Positions 24,860-35,640 of a stretch of 64,000 bases of DNA are shown piece after piece. Under the pieces are notes generated by a model. That model was not told where the DNA came from, made no database searches, and saw nothing but the letters and a program-made list of their open reading frames with translations. The DNA is taken from the NCBI GenBank assembly GCA_964058845.1, contig CAXKVR010000034.1, forward strand, positions 833,158-897,157, in the 5' to 3' direction. The position numbers and the translations under genes were made by a program. Numbering within the stretch: the first letter of the stretch is position 1; each line of letters starts with the position of its first letter. This DNA is from Carex sylvatica (lineage: Eukaryota > Streptophyta > Magnoliopsida > Poales > Cyperaceae).

Positions 24860-26348
24860 TGTTCACACAAAAGCGTATGGTACAAAGTTTCAGTACAGCA
24901 AGCTATACCTTTTAACCTTTAATACACCTTCGGTTCAAACTGCAAGTGCACAGTCCTATCGAGTAGTATATCGTCGGGTATCGATCACATGGACGGTTCA
25001 AATCTAAACTGGACTCTACTTAAATCAGTTAAAGACTAGAAGTGAGAAATGGTTGGTTTTTGGTATTTAATTCCTAATCAGTTCAATAACAGTAATTAAA
25101 TGAAAGACAGTAAATAAACTTGGTTTAAATCAATAATAAAAGACGTTTCCAGGGTTTCAGACTTATCTCAATTCTGCCTCTCAGTCCCTGACACGGACCG
25201 TGTAGTTTCCTACACGGGTTGTATCAGCTTACACGAGTCATGTACTGTTATACACGGGTCGTGTGGACTTTGAGTTAATGCACCAGTCACTGTTTCTTTA
25301 TGTGGTTCCTTTGTGTAGGGTTCAACTGACCATACCTAATGTTTCTAAACCTCAATTGTCGTATGTTGGTTTATTAACTTGGTATGGAATCTGCAATATC
25401 TGCCCTCTTTGGGCTCTAAACCTCAACTGTCGTATATTGGTTCGAGTTACCAAGTTACTTGTTTGGAATACTAAAGGTAACCTCTTATCTGTCGATAAGA
25501 GAAAATGTTCACCTTCCGGCTACTAGTTGGTTTCCCCTGTCGGATCACTAATCCTACCTCATGTACTTAGTCTGGTTGAAAGATCAAATTGGACACAGTA
25601 CCTTATAGATGTGGCCTCATCTAGTGATCAAACCAAATAATAATCAAACAATTCAAACTAAGCAATTAAAATCAATCACAATCAAGCAAACACAAATTTC
25701 AACGCAAAAATCCAATAACTAGATGCAAAATAAAATATTCGATTACATCTTAACCCTAGAAACTAATAAAACTACTCAAACATAGTACTAAAACAGATAA
25801 CAAAGATAAAGGAATAAGAATTCATTATAAAACCCGAAGTACAAAGAAGATCCACAATAAAAACTCGCGTCCTTTGCTTCTCAACTTCGTCTCCAAGCAA
25901 TAACCGTCAATGTCTAACCCTAGAATTCTCTCTACTCCAGAATACCTTTCTAGTGCAAGAAATTCCCTTTTTATAGCCTTTGGCCGACTTTCCTTCCATC
26001 AGATTTCTTTCCAAAACTCTAGATCTCTTTCCGGATTTGTTTGATACGACCCGTGTAACATCCTATACGGGTCGTGTGCCTGTGTCTCTTCTGAGGTCGA
26101 GTCAGCAGTCGTGTCTGTGGTTGAGTTGAGATTGATATGACCCGCACAAGATAGTACACGGGTCGTGCAAACACTTCTCAAATTCTAGATTCTCCTCGAT
26201 TTCATTTCATTCCTGCAAAATAAGAACAAACTTGCAGCAGTACCACATTCTATGGATATTTTAATGAAATACGACCGATTAAATAATTCTAGACACAGGT
26301 TTTGGTACAAAATATAGGTCAGAAAGTAGATACGTTTGCAGGATATCA
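24860..26348 (-). repeat. LTR of Athila B (3' LTR), 1489 bp
   Basis: On the minus strand it starts TGATATCCTGCAAACG next to the polypurine tract and ends ..TGTGAACA at 24860. Its U5 part aligns with the A1 LTR (tacaaagtttcagtacagca, tgcaagtgcacagtcctatc). It carries palindromic words (cacggaccgtgt, acacgggtcgtgt) at 25190-25268, 26044-26078 and 26134-26170. A duplicated phrase (taaacctcaattgtcgtatg) lies at about 25348 and 25418. Confidence 0.8.
25965..25976 (-). promoter_or_regulatory. LTR TATA box (Athila B)
   Basis: The minus-strand sequence CTATAAAAAGGG is a good TATA element. The equivalent CTATAAAAGGG occurs in the A2 LTR at 51503. The transcript would start about 30 bp to the left and run leftwards out of this 3' LTR through satellite S1 towards the MULE relic. 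Confidence 0.65.
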
Positions 26349-26366
26349 AATTGCCCAAGCTGAAAT
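26349..26366 (-). other. Polypurine tract region of Athila B
   Basis: The minus-strand sequence cagcttgggcaattt lies immediately upstream of the LTR start TGATATCC. It corresponds to aagcttgggggattt in A1, and is the plus-strand priming site expected of LTR retrotransposons. Confidence 0.6.
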
Positions 26367-27344
26367 CTTGCTTGTCCTCAAGTAAAAATCCTAACTCAGG
26401 TACCAGGTAGGTCTTTGGATTAACTAAATGCAAATGAAATTCTAAATGTGAAAAATTTATGTGAGCTTGCTATTGTTAAGAACCCAGGAATCATTTTGGT
26501 CAATAACTTGGATTTCCTTGACAACTTTTGATTCACCCCACAAATTGACTAATCAGACTTCCTATTTGTGAGATGCTTTAATAGTTGTAAAGACTAATTA
26601 CTCGAGTGATCAATATTCTATTTTTTTTTACTAAAGCTGAGCCCTCGTTTGTGGTGATTTTCTTTCTTTTTGCCCCCCCCCCCCAAGCTTGTAATAAGCT
26701 TAAGTTAGAAAGTTGTGGACTTTATGTGTTGATGTATGCAAAATTTCTATAGTTTTTTAAGTTTGGGAGACGAGCTCAAAGACGCCCAATAGGACTTATT
26801 GTCAGTACTCTTATGTTCTCCATCTTTTATTTCATCTTTTTTTTTGTTTTTGTTTTTCTCTTTATTTTATCGTCTTTTTTTCATTTGCATACACCATGAA
26901 TACACACATCCAATGGTATTCATTCATACCAATGGATATCCCAATCTTTCTTTATTAAAAATCCCGTTTCCCTATTTTAAAGGCACATTTCAGTTTTCAA
27001 AATAGTTTTTTCGATACAGTTCAAGATTTTCATCTTTTCAGGTTCTCAAAACATCCCATCTTAAGTAGTCTGTTAATTAACCATGGGGTTAGTTCCAAAT
27101 TTTCAAGGTCATCCTAATTTTTTTCAAAATTTTTTAAAGAAATCCTTAATTCAAGCAATTCACGCAAATTATTCACCTACAAATGCATGAAAAAGTAAAT
27201 ATGCCCTAAATGACAAAAGTAAACGAGTCCTAAATGCAAAAGTCTCCCCCCAAGCTTAGTCTGAGCATTGTCCTCAATGCTTCAAGACTAAAAAGATAGA
27301 AAAAGATATAAAACTCGGGGAAAAGAAAACCAGACACAACGCGC
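26349..27344 (-). other. 3' noncoding region of Athila B
   Basis: No coding. On the minus strand it is bounded by two PPT-like phrases: AAGCTTGGGGGGAGA at about 27243-27257 and the LTR-adjacent PPT at 26349. A third copy with a C(11) tract lies near 26676-26690. The words ccatgaatacacacatccaa and ggatatcccaatcttt match the 3' noncoding regions of A1 and A2, so the region is conserved between elements although untranslated. Confidence 0.6.
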
Positions 27345-27346
27345 GT

Positions 27347-27658
27347 TTAGATCAACTCATTTTTCTCATTCCGTACCACTGTCGCGCCTCCTTTCTTTGG
27401 CACCACATGAACGGGACTCACCCATTTGCTATCAGAGATTGGGTAGATAATACCGGCATCAAGGAGTTTCAAAATCTCCTTTTTGACTACCTCTTTCATA
27501 TTGGGGTTGAGTCGTCGCTGGTGCTCAACAGATAGCTTGTGATAATCCTCGAGTAAGATCCGATGCGAGCAGATAGATGGATGGATTCCCTTCAGGTCCT
27601 TGATTGAATATCCGATTGTGCCTTTGTGAATCTTCAGCTTTTCCAAGAGTTTAGCGGT
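27347..27658 (-). pseudogene. Reverse transcriptase N-terminal fragment (Athila B)
   Basis: The fragment shows IGYSIKDLKGIHPSICSHRI, QRRLNPNMKEVVKKEI, LLDAGIIYPISDSKWVSPVH and VVPKKGG. These are the start of the Ty3/gypsy reverse transcriptase (connector plus fingers). An in-frame TAG sits at 27653-27655. The domain stops before the catalytic YxDD region because of a large internal deletion, so it cannot encode an active polymerase. Confidence 0.85.
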
Positions 27659-29057
27659 CTAATCAGAGTTTAAACCTGCATTTACAATCACAGGACAAGA
27701 CTTATCGGGGCCCAGGAACTCGTACCTGAGGTTAGATGACAGAGGCTTGAGCTCAGGAGTTGGAAGCTCTGTTTGGCTGTTGTCACTGTCCGTGTTAGAT
27801 GTGTCAGACCCGTGTAGCACCCTCGTGTCAGCCTTGTCCGACTCGGCCTCTCTGTTCTGTTTCTCAGAAAGTGATGTACGGTCCGTGTGGGATCCATCCG
27901 GTCCGTGTCCTAGGTTCTCCAGATTGGCAGTTCGCGCATCTGCTGCACAAATTGACCCCAATTCGCCTGTTTCAACCTGCAACTCGGATAAGAAATCAGA
28001 ATAGTACCTTAACGAATTGTTGACTTTCTCAAGAAAGTAGTCCTCGGCCAAGTCTGTCAAGCAATCTTCGATCACATCAATCCTAAAACAAGACTCAGTT
28101 GGTGATGGATACTTCATGGCGCGGTCTATCTGGAATTTCACCCTCTCCCCTCCAAAGTTCAAAGTTAGTGTTCCTTGACACATATCAATTATTGCACCTG
28201 CAGTTCTCAGAAAAGGTCGTCCCAGAATAATGGGGACTTCCTTATCTTCTTCCATTTCCATTACAATAAAATCAACAGGTACAAAGTACTTACCAACCTG
28301 AACAGGTACATCTTCCACTATGCCAAGTGGAAGTCTTACCGAGGAGTCCTCTAGCTGTAATGTCATTCGCGTAGGTCTAAAATCACCTACCCCCATTCAA
28401 TCAAATATGGTGCATGGCATGAGACTCACGCTTGCTCCCAAATCGCACAGAGCCTTTTTGATCGTGGCTTTCCCTATAATGCAAGGAATAGAAAACTTAC
28501 CAGGGTCATCCAGTTTGGGTGGTAGCTCACTTTGCAGGATGGCACTGCACTGCTCCGTTAATTTCACCGTCTCGTGCCCTCCCAAGATCCTCTTGTTGGA
28601 TAAGATGTCTTTCAGGAACTTGGCATAGGTAGGCATTTGGACCAAAGCCTCGGTGAATGGAATGGTGATGTGCAGTTGTTTGAGAACATTGGCGAATTTA
28701 GCGAATTGCTCATTCAATTTGTTGTCAACTAGTCTCTGGGGGAAAGGAACAGGTGGCCGGTATGGTGGTGGTTTCACGGCCTCTTTCTGCTGACTGTTTG
28801 TGTCCTTCTGCACGACCCGTGTGTCAGTTGCACGGTCCGTGTGCGATGTGTTGCTTTCATGAACTGCGGGCTGTGTTGACTCTACACGGTCAGGGTTCTC
28901 AGGCTGTGGTTGTACGACCCGTGTTGAGTCTGCACGGTCCGTGTGCACAGGGGTCGCTTCATTCACAGTGGGTCGTGTAGCTTTGGTACGACCTGGATTT
29001 CCCTCCATTGGTGGGTCTGACACGGTCCGTGTAACTTCTGTACGGTCCGTGTGCTTG
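27659..29057 (-). pseudogene. gag C-terminal region and aspartic protease (Athila B)
   Basis: Two open stretches are separated by one stop near 28396. The first (29057-28397) opens with a repetitive linker rich in HTDR/TRVVQ, which is the translation of the palindromic words. It continues with PPYRPPVPFPQRLVDNKL and the protease start, where CDLGASVSLMP has the intact Asp of the D-L/T-G-A/T-S active site. The second (28396-27659) has PTRMTLQLEDSSVRLPLG, VPVDFIVMEMEEDK and IILGRPFLRTAGAIIDM, then another HTDR-type linker before the reverse transcriptase. The TGA between them follows from a CGA-to-TGA change. Of the three Athila copies here this protease is the best preserved. Confidence 0.85.
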
Positions 29058-29230
29058 AAGTTTTTTGGACCCTAATGCAACCCTAATGCAACACTCCAAT
29101 TGAATTTTTTTGGAGCACTCTACTAGTCCCTATAAGGTGAGATAATATGGCATTTACAACCCTAATACAACACTTGAATTGAAGGTCTATGGAGCACACT
29201 GGTAGTGTCTCCAGATGGCAAGATAATTTC
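29058..29230. repeat. 81-bp satellite, block S2
   Basis: About two monomers. They are nearly identical in order and wording to 52190-52350 of the main array (tctactagtccctataaggt, then acaacacttgaattgaaggt). This shows the block was once continuous with that subfamily. Confidence 0.9.
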
Positions 29231-29856
29231 AAGAAAGAGATATAATTTTAAGAAAGTAAAATATTGAAGAAGAGATATAATTTTAAGAAAGTAAAATATT
29301 GGAGATGACGATTTTATTTTCTATGATTTAAAATATCTATGAATGGAATACTAATAATTTGTACAAAGGACATATCAATGAGAGCAATAAATTTCTATTA
29401 TTATGCATAGGCTATCATGGCAAATATTGAAGGATATATTCATAGTAATAAATTTTATTTAAAAAATTAATGCGGCTGGTATGAAAGGAATAAATTTGGC
29501 GTCCATCTATGTATATAAACATAGCAAATATGTGACTGCATTCTATTTTCTCACATTCGGGCTCACCATGGCTTATGCAAAAATTAATATGCAAAGTTGT
29601 ATTTTTATATATTAATAGTTATTAATATATATTTTATCGGGTATTTATACGGGTATTGGGTCGGTTCGGTTATGGTTTGGATAATTAAATGAAACACATA
29701 TCCTACCCATTACAGTATCGGTTCCGATTCGGATCCGAGTCGTATGTTAAATTATTAATTTTGTAACCGTACCCATAATTTAACTGTTTATATTTTTTAA
29801 ACCATACCCTATCCAAATTAATATGATCCGGGTAATCGGGTAAAAGTAGCACCTCT
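29231..29856. other. Unassigned 0.6-kb insertion inside the satellite
   Basis: Satellite sequence stops at caagataat and resumes at ctattcatggtgtttgg. The insert starts with a tandem pair of a 35-bp AT-rich unit (agagatataattttaagaaa). It ends with a motif-rich stretch of the cgggtattgggtcggttcgg type, common in degenerate plant repeats. There is no ORF, no TIRs and no target duplication that I can show. Confidence 0.5.
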
Positions 29857-30335
29857 ATTCATGGTGTTTGGAGCACTCTAGTAGTGTCTATATGACAAGA
29901 TAATAAGGCATTTACAACCCTAATACAACACTCGAATTGAAGGTGTTTGGAGCACACTAGTAGTGTCTCCAGATGACAAGATAATAGGGCATTTAAACCC
30001 TAATACAACACTCTAATTGAAGGTGTTTGAGGCACTAGTAGTGTCTCTATATGACAAGATAATAGGATAATTACAATCCTAATACAACACTCCAATTGAA
30101 GGTGTTTGGAGCACTCTAGTAGAGTCTCTATATGGTAATATTATAGAGTTTTTATAACCCTAATACAACACTCCAATTGAAGGTGTTTGGAGCACTCTAG
30201 TATTGTCTCCAGAGGACAAGACAATATGGCATTTAAAATCCTAATACAACACTCCAATTGAAGGTGTTTTGGGCACTCTAATATTGTCTCTATATGACAA
30301 AATAATTGGGCATTTATAACCCCAATACAACACTC
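29857..30335. repeat. 81-bp satellite, block S3
   Basis: About six monomers with the standard anchor words. It is broken on the right inside a monomer by the copia fragment. Confidence 0.9.
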
Positions 30336-31878
30336 ACTACGAAGCTTAGGATAATGTCCATGACCAACTGTTTGCCCAATAGACAATTAAGCTCATTCAG
30401 TCGCTCTATATTGCTTGACATACGAAGCATGTGAGCATTGATAGAGTTGCTCTCAACCTTTTCAGGTTTCACAGGGACCAGTGTATTCATTTCTTTCTTG
30501 AAATGAACGTAACGAGAAAGAAGTTCCCTTAGCCATGTTCTATATTGTAAAGACTTTTGTTCATGTAATATTTTATTCAATAATAAAACTCCCACTACGA
30601 ATTTTATTTAATCCCAATTCATGGTAGGACCAAGATCCCTATTTTTACTAAGGCACAAGCTAGCGGTGGCATAAAACTTGGCCGTTAGCTATCTTAGGTA
30701 AGCAACTCTTTGCTAATCACATCGTATGTGACTCTTGGTTTCATTAAAGCATCATATGTTTCAACGAATCTCTGCCCCGGGCCCAAAACTATTTTGGAAA
30801 TCACCGATAAGTAACCTCACTCTATTTGATACGATATGTCGGACATATCCCTCAACTACCAAGGTAAAAGTTCCAGACGCCTACTGAGTAGGAACACGCT
30901 AACCTTCGAACAGGGCTATGAAGATGATAGAGTAGGAATGACAGATTCACTTAATTATTAGGTGGAATTTGTTGTTTATTTAAAAACATGTGAAGAGGTT
31001 AGATGGAACACATCCTTTTCACAGTGTTTATGCTTAACATTGTAAGCAGCCAGTTTATTTATGACACATAAAGAGGTCAGTTGGAAAGCCAAACGTAACC
31101 TTCTTTCACAGTGTAAAAAATATACCGACTCTAGGTACCTTCTATCTTATAGAAGTAGCTTGGTTCCCTTTTAAAATGTTAAATCTCATTTTACACATTT
31201 TATTGTGGTATCAGTAAATTCTTATTTACTTTTATGTTGTAAATCTAATTTACGTTTGTGACGTTCACGTTTATTTTTCTCAGTTCCTAATTCTTTATTT
31301 TGCAGCTTTGTATAAACTTTTTATACAGTAATTTTAAAAATAGTACGTCAATTCGGAAATGTAAAGTAATATTGTTAATGTGATAAAGTTCCTTTTGGGC
31401 TAACCATCTCGATAAGCAAAAGGGTTCCCAGGAAAGATCGGGGTCACATGGACCGCTCAGATTCAATTTTTCCTAGACAGAACCGTCTTCGACGTGCCGA
31501 GATGACAGTTCTTAGTTAGTTGCTTCATCACATTATTAGATATTCTTTACATATCCAAAAGGTTTTCGAAAAAATATTTTATCTTTCTCAGATGCAAAAT
31601 CGTACCAAGAAATTTGCATCTAAGGAAGCGTACAGAAAATAAAATCCTATTTTGTCTTCCTCAGATGTGAAATCGTACCAAGAAATTCACATTTAAGGAA
31701 GTGTACAGAAAATTAAAACCTAATTTTAATTTTCTTAATCCAGAAATCGAACCAAGAAAATCGTATTTTATTCAGTTTAGTCTTTTAGTTGCAAATCTAA
31801 TAATTAAACTGATATTCCATATGCAACTAAATTTGCAAAAAGGCATAATGTTTTAGAAATCAATCAGCGGGAGAGCCT
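30336..31878 (-). mobile_element. Ty1/copia-like fragment (gag start and leader)
   Basis: On the minus strand, 30595-30336 reads as a gag-like peptide containing NAHMLRMSSNIERLNELNC and GKQLVMDIILSFVV. This resembles the UBN2-type copia gag segment in which a helix with Ile-Glu-Arg-Leu is followed by Asp-Ile-Ile-Leu. The region 30596-31878, upstream of it in this orientation, is probably leader/LTR. It contains two to three copies of an 85-bp tandem unit (aaatcgtaccaagaaattt at 31588 and 31673, with a weaker third). No LTR pair, PBS or pol was identified. It is fused on the left to satellite and on the right to a truncated Athila LTR. Confidence 0.5.
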
Positions 31879-32268
31879 TGTGCTCTGTAATTGGGTGCAG
31901 ATGGATGACCCGCACTGGAGCATGTGATGTGCAGTTTCTGAAATCGGCAAAGTCCTAAGTGCGGCTGGGATGATCCGCACTGAATCTAAATGCGGACGCA
32001 TTAGGCTCGGACTTTTTATGTGAACTGCTGAGATGCTGGAAATTTGGCTAAGTGAGGAGTGCAACCGCACTATCTGTGAGTGCGGGTGGATGACCCGCAT
32101 TGAGAAGTATTTTATGCAGTTTTCATCTTTTCCTGCATTCTAAAGTCAAACAACCACAGTAACTTGATTCTAGATATATTCTATTCATTTTATATTCAAA
32201 GTACAAGATATTTGGAGCTATTTTATGGTAAAAACAAGATAGAATGGTTATATAATTTATGCTTATCA
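31879..32268 (-). repeat. Truncated 3' LTR of A1
   Basis: It aligns with the U3-start part of the LTR at 41370-42611 (common end gcttatca, common words gtcaaacaaccacagtaact and gatgacccgcactggagcat). Similarity stops at about 31879, where copia-like sequence begins. It holds one extra 48-bp palindromic module (32057-32104) that the other LTR lacks. Confidence 0.8.
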
Positions 32269-32285
32269 AATCCCCCAAGCTTGAA
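32269..32285 (-). other. Polypurine tract of A1
   Basis: The minus-strand sequence caagcttgggggatt abuts the LTR start TGATAAGC, in the position required for plus-strand priming. Confidence 0.7.
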
Positions 32286-33607
32286 CATTGCTTGTCCCCA
32301 AGCAACATCTAAACTTGGACTACAATTCAATCTCTAATTTAACCCCATATATCAAGTATACATTTCTCAAACTTTACATTTCTTACACTTAGGAAAAATT
32401 TGTATGATCTTGACAAAATTTAGAAATCTCAATGTAAATTTTTACAATTTTTAAGTTCAACCCTTGGCTAATTATGATTCACCCCACAATTCGATTACTC
32501 TAACTTTTATTTTCTTAAAGGCTTAGAATTCAAAAACTATGAAAATCCAAATTCGTTTAAAATGATTACGCTCTTATTTGCAAAAAATCTTTAAAAATTC
32601 CCCCAAGCTTGGATCAAGCTTAGGTTAGAAAATCATGGACTTCGTATGTTGATATTTGCAAATTTCTAATTTTTTTTCTTTTGTTTCTTTTTATTTTGTG
32701 ACACTATAATTCTTTATCCTTAGGACAAAACCGGTTAGTTATAGATAGTTAATCCATACCCAACCATTTTAATTCAAAAGTGCATATGCATGCTCATGGT
32801 TCAACCCTTCCATGACACGAACTCACATGTTTAGTGCGAACTCGATCACTTTATCGGGCAAACTAGCGGAGTAAGTGTCGATGATTCATTGCTATAAGTA
32901 CGTCGTGTCGCCGTAACATAAGCAAGTGGAATTTTGTATTTTCTTAAAATTTTCAATTTTGAACAATTTTCAACATTTTTGCAAAATACCATGAAAACAC
33001 ACATCCATAGACATTAAATCATACCTATGGATATTCCGATCTTTCTAAATTCATTTTCCGTATATAAGTCACAATTTTGAAAAGAAATTTAAATTCCTAA
33101 GTTTCCATTTTCGTAAACCTTTATTTCCACAAAGTTTTTCGTCAAATTATGGGATTATTTCCAATTATTCTAAGGGCATTCCTAAAAACTTGTTTAAAAT
33201 TCGTACTAAAATTTCTAATTTCCGTCAATCACTCAAATTTATCCTAGTTTTTATTTTTGCCAACTTTTAACACGAAAATTAAACATGATTTTATACTTTA
33301 TGCCTAATTAGACAATTAAGTCCAATTATGCAAGACTCTATTTTTATAATCTCGTAAAACATCTTGATAAATTTTCCATTTCAAGCATTTAAGTTCAAAA
33401 TCACAAATCCTACTCAAGGTCAAGTAAAAATTCAAGGTTATAAATCCTAAAATATGTAAAATAATAAACATGCAAGCAAGATACAATTTTTTCCCATCCC
33501 CTAAGTTTAAATAAAGAAATGTCCTCAGTGCTAATAAAATAAACTAAAAAGAGAGAAGAAACATGAACTACTCTACTAGCGTAAGGTGGTGGTAGTACTG
33601 TGCAAGA
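32286..33607 (-). other. 3' noncoding region of A1
   Basis: About 1.3 kb without coding, strongly similar to 49524-50838 of A2 read in the opposite direction (for example aaccggttagttatag and caacccttccatgacacgaa). PPT-like phrases recur at about 32599-32620 and just after the ORF stop at about 33490-33530. Confidence 0.65.
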
Positions 33608-35029
33608 TCACTCGTCATCTTGATCTATGTTGTCTTGATTTTCGGCATCTTCCTCGTCTTCCTCGTTACCCTCTTGTTGAGCTGCCGCTGCCTCTTATTC
33701 GGCTTGAGCAGTTGTTGCCGCTTCGCACTGCCTTGCCAACTCTTCCTCTCTTCTTATTACAGCCCTTCTTTGGTATGGCGGTGTGGGTGGATCATCCTCA
33801 TAATTAGGATTGTTGTGCATGTATTCCTTGCGGGCATAGAAATTTGCCGATGCAACCTCGGCTTCCATCTCATCCATGCGGTGCTCAAAAGCGTCCATGC
33901 GGCCATCTATGTGGATGCACAAATCGCCAATGGAGGTATTGATGGTCTGCATAAAGTCCTACATTTGTTGCATTGATGGCCCTCCTTGTGGTTGTGCAGC
34001 GGCGGCAGCCTGTTGCGGCTCGGCAGGAAGTTCAAGTGGTGGTGGCAGTTGTGGCTCAAGTGACTCATCCACTATTTTTCACGTCTCATAGTTCAATGGA
34101 TCGATTCCGGTTTGGAGTGGTAGCCGGTGTCGGATTCTTACTGATCCCAAATTGATCCATGCTTCATGAATTTCATCCCACCTAATTAGTCATGCCCTTT
34201 TCAAGACATCTAGGTCAACCAAAGTGGGACCTGACACCTCATCATCTCCTGTAAGGATGTTCAAAATTCAGGCAATTTTTGTGATTATGCCCTCAATGCG
34301 CACTATCCCGCCTGATTGCTTATTTGTTGCTACCAAGTTGATATGTTTAGCCAAGTTATAGCCGAGATGTGGCATGTAATCCATCTCTCCATTGTTCCTT
34401 CGAAGAATGCTGCACACATATACCATATCGTCGAGGTTGAAGACCGAAGCGGTCTCCCCTCGGACAAAAAGAGTATGAGAGAGTACCCGTTGGAGATAGC
34501 GGAGTGTTGGGTGAAAAATATTTTTGACTCTCTGCGGGCCAAGTTCTCCATCATGGCATGTGTACAAGTGGAATTGGTGCTCATTCAAGTCATAAAAAAA
34601 GTTGAGGATCGTTCGCATACGCTCAACATTTTCGGTGGGTAGGCTGAATCCGACAATGAGTTCTGTGGTGTGCATTTCATGACGGTATCCGCCAAGGTTG
34701 AACGGCATAACCCGCAAGGCCCGGTCAAATGAGTAGGAGGAAAGGAACTCGATCGTGATTCATTTGTAAGTTGGGACCTCGTCGCATAGGAACTCCCACA
34801 AACCGAGCCGCTCGGTAAACATTTGCACCTCAGCTGTGAGTCCCAACTGCTCCAGAGTGGCTCTGGATATCCACCTAGACGGCTCGAGGGTTCGATGAAA
34901 CTCAAGTATGTTTTTTCGGATCTCTTGATTAGGAGTCAATGGTGCTGCGGGTGGATATGCGAGAGGTTATCTACTGCTTTGGCCTTTGCCCCTCTCAGCC
35001 CTTGCCTTCTTTGATTTTCTTAACATCAT
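33608..35029 (-). pseudogene. Athila extra 3' ORF (envelope position), decayed
   Basis: It lies downstream of pol in the same orientation, where Athila elements carry an additional ORF. Readable parts are PSRWISRATLEQLGL, FDRALRVMPFNLGGYRHEMH, HLYTCHDGELGPQRVKNIF, YLQRVLSHTLFVRGETASV, DYMPHLGYNLAKHI, IHIDGRMDAFEHRMDEMEAE and NPNYEDDPPTPPYQRRA. It closes with an acidic tail before the stop at 33608-33610. The first stop falls about 21 codons after the ATG and several more follow. No convincing signal peptide or membrane helix is visible, so an envelope function is not supported. The same ORF lies at 48090-49523 in A2. Confidence 0.75.
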
Positions 35030-35640
35030 TGCTCGTTGGAGATACCAAAATTTTGAGAAACGACGATTGAATGGCTTGTGAGAAGTGAGTTCTTCGATTT
35101 TGGAGAAGAGAAGAGAAAGAGGAGAAGGGAAAAAGGGTAGAAAAAGGAGAGGGGAAAGAGAAATAGGTAGAGGAAGAAGGTTTTCGGGTTTGGAAGAGAG
35201 AAAACCGTGATTTGGGATATGGAAACGAAAGGGCGCGAAGAAAAATGAAGGGTTCGGTTTAAAAGAGAGAGGATCTGGGTCGAGTGCGGACGCACTAATA
35301 TTGAGTGCGGGTTCTCCATCCGCACAAAAAAAAATGTCTGCATTAATTCAAATTCTCCTGGGTGCGGATGCACTGGATCTAAGTGCGGGTGCTCCATCCG
35401 CACCGACAAAGATTTTTTTAAATTTATCAAATTTTTGAAATAATTAAAAACTTACCTCGGATGCTGACGCACTGGGAATATTTTTTCCTGTTTTTCGTCC
35501 TGAAAATTTCGTAGAATTAGTAAATCATAAATTTGGTTATTTAAAATTAAATTAAGTAAAAATAAAGTGCAGTAAGTAAATAAAACAATAAAAAATTGGT
35601 TGCCTCCCAACAAGCACTCAATTTCACGTTGTGAGCTCGA
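35030..35640 (-). other. Spacer between pol and 3' ORF of A1, with palindromic words
   Basis: A purine/pyrimidine-biased stretch is followed by palindromic modules at about 35282-35330, 35360-35403 and 35457-35474 (agtgcggacgcact, agtgcgggt..atccgcac). The homologous spacer in A2 (46986-48089) carries at least seven modules. The ORFs across it are not supported as genes. Confidence 0.6.

Larger units (their letters stand above)
24860..29057 (-). mobile_element. Athila-type Ty3/gypsy element B, internally deleted
   Basis: On the minus strand the order is gag-protease remnant (29057-27659), start of the reverse transcriptase (27658-27347), 3' noncoding region (27344-26349), polypurine tract and one LTR (26348-24860). 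Most of RT plus RNase H, integrase and the 3' ORF are missing, and the 5' LTR, PBS and most of gag are lost at the satellite junction near 29058. It sits inside the 81-bp satellite (S1 left, S2 right). It is distinct in sequence from A1/A2 but shares their layout, U5 words (tgcaagtgcac, gggtatcgatc) and PPT phrase. Confidence 0.85.

Noticed and set aside
27747..28980. Several plus-strand frames rich in Ser/Cys
   Set aside because: Antisense shadows of the Athila B gag-protease region and its palindromic linkers.
33586..34155. Plus-strand hydrophobic frames resembling membrane proteins
   Set aside because: Antisense of the acidic/Glu-rich tail of the Athila 3' ORF, which produces Leu/Val-rich shadows.
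33608..35029. Retroviral-type envelope gene
   Set aside because: Only the position downstream of pol suggests it. No signal peptide, cleavage site or transmembrane segment could be seen in either copy.
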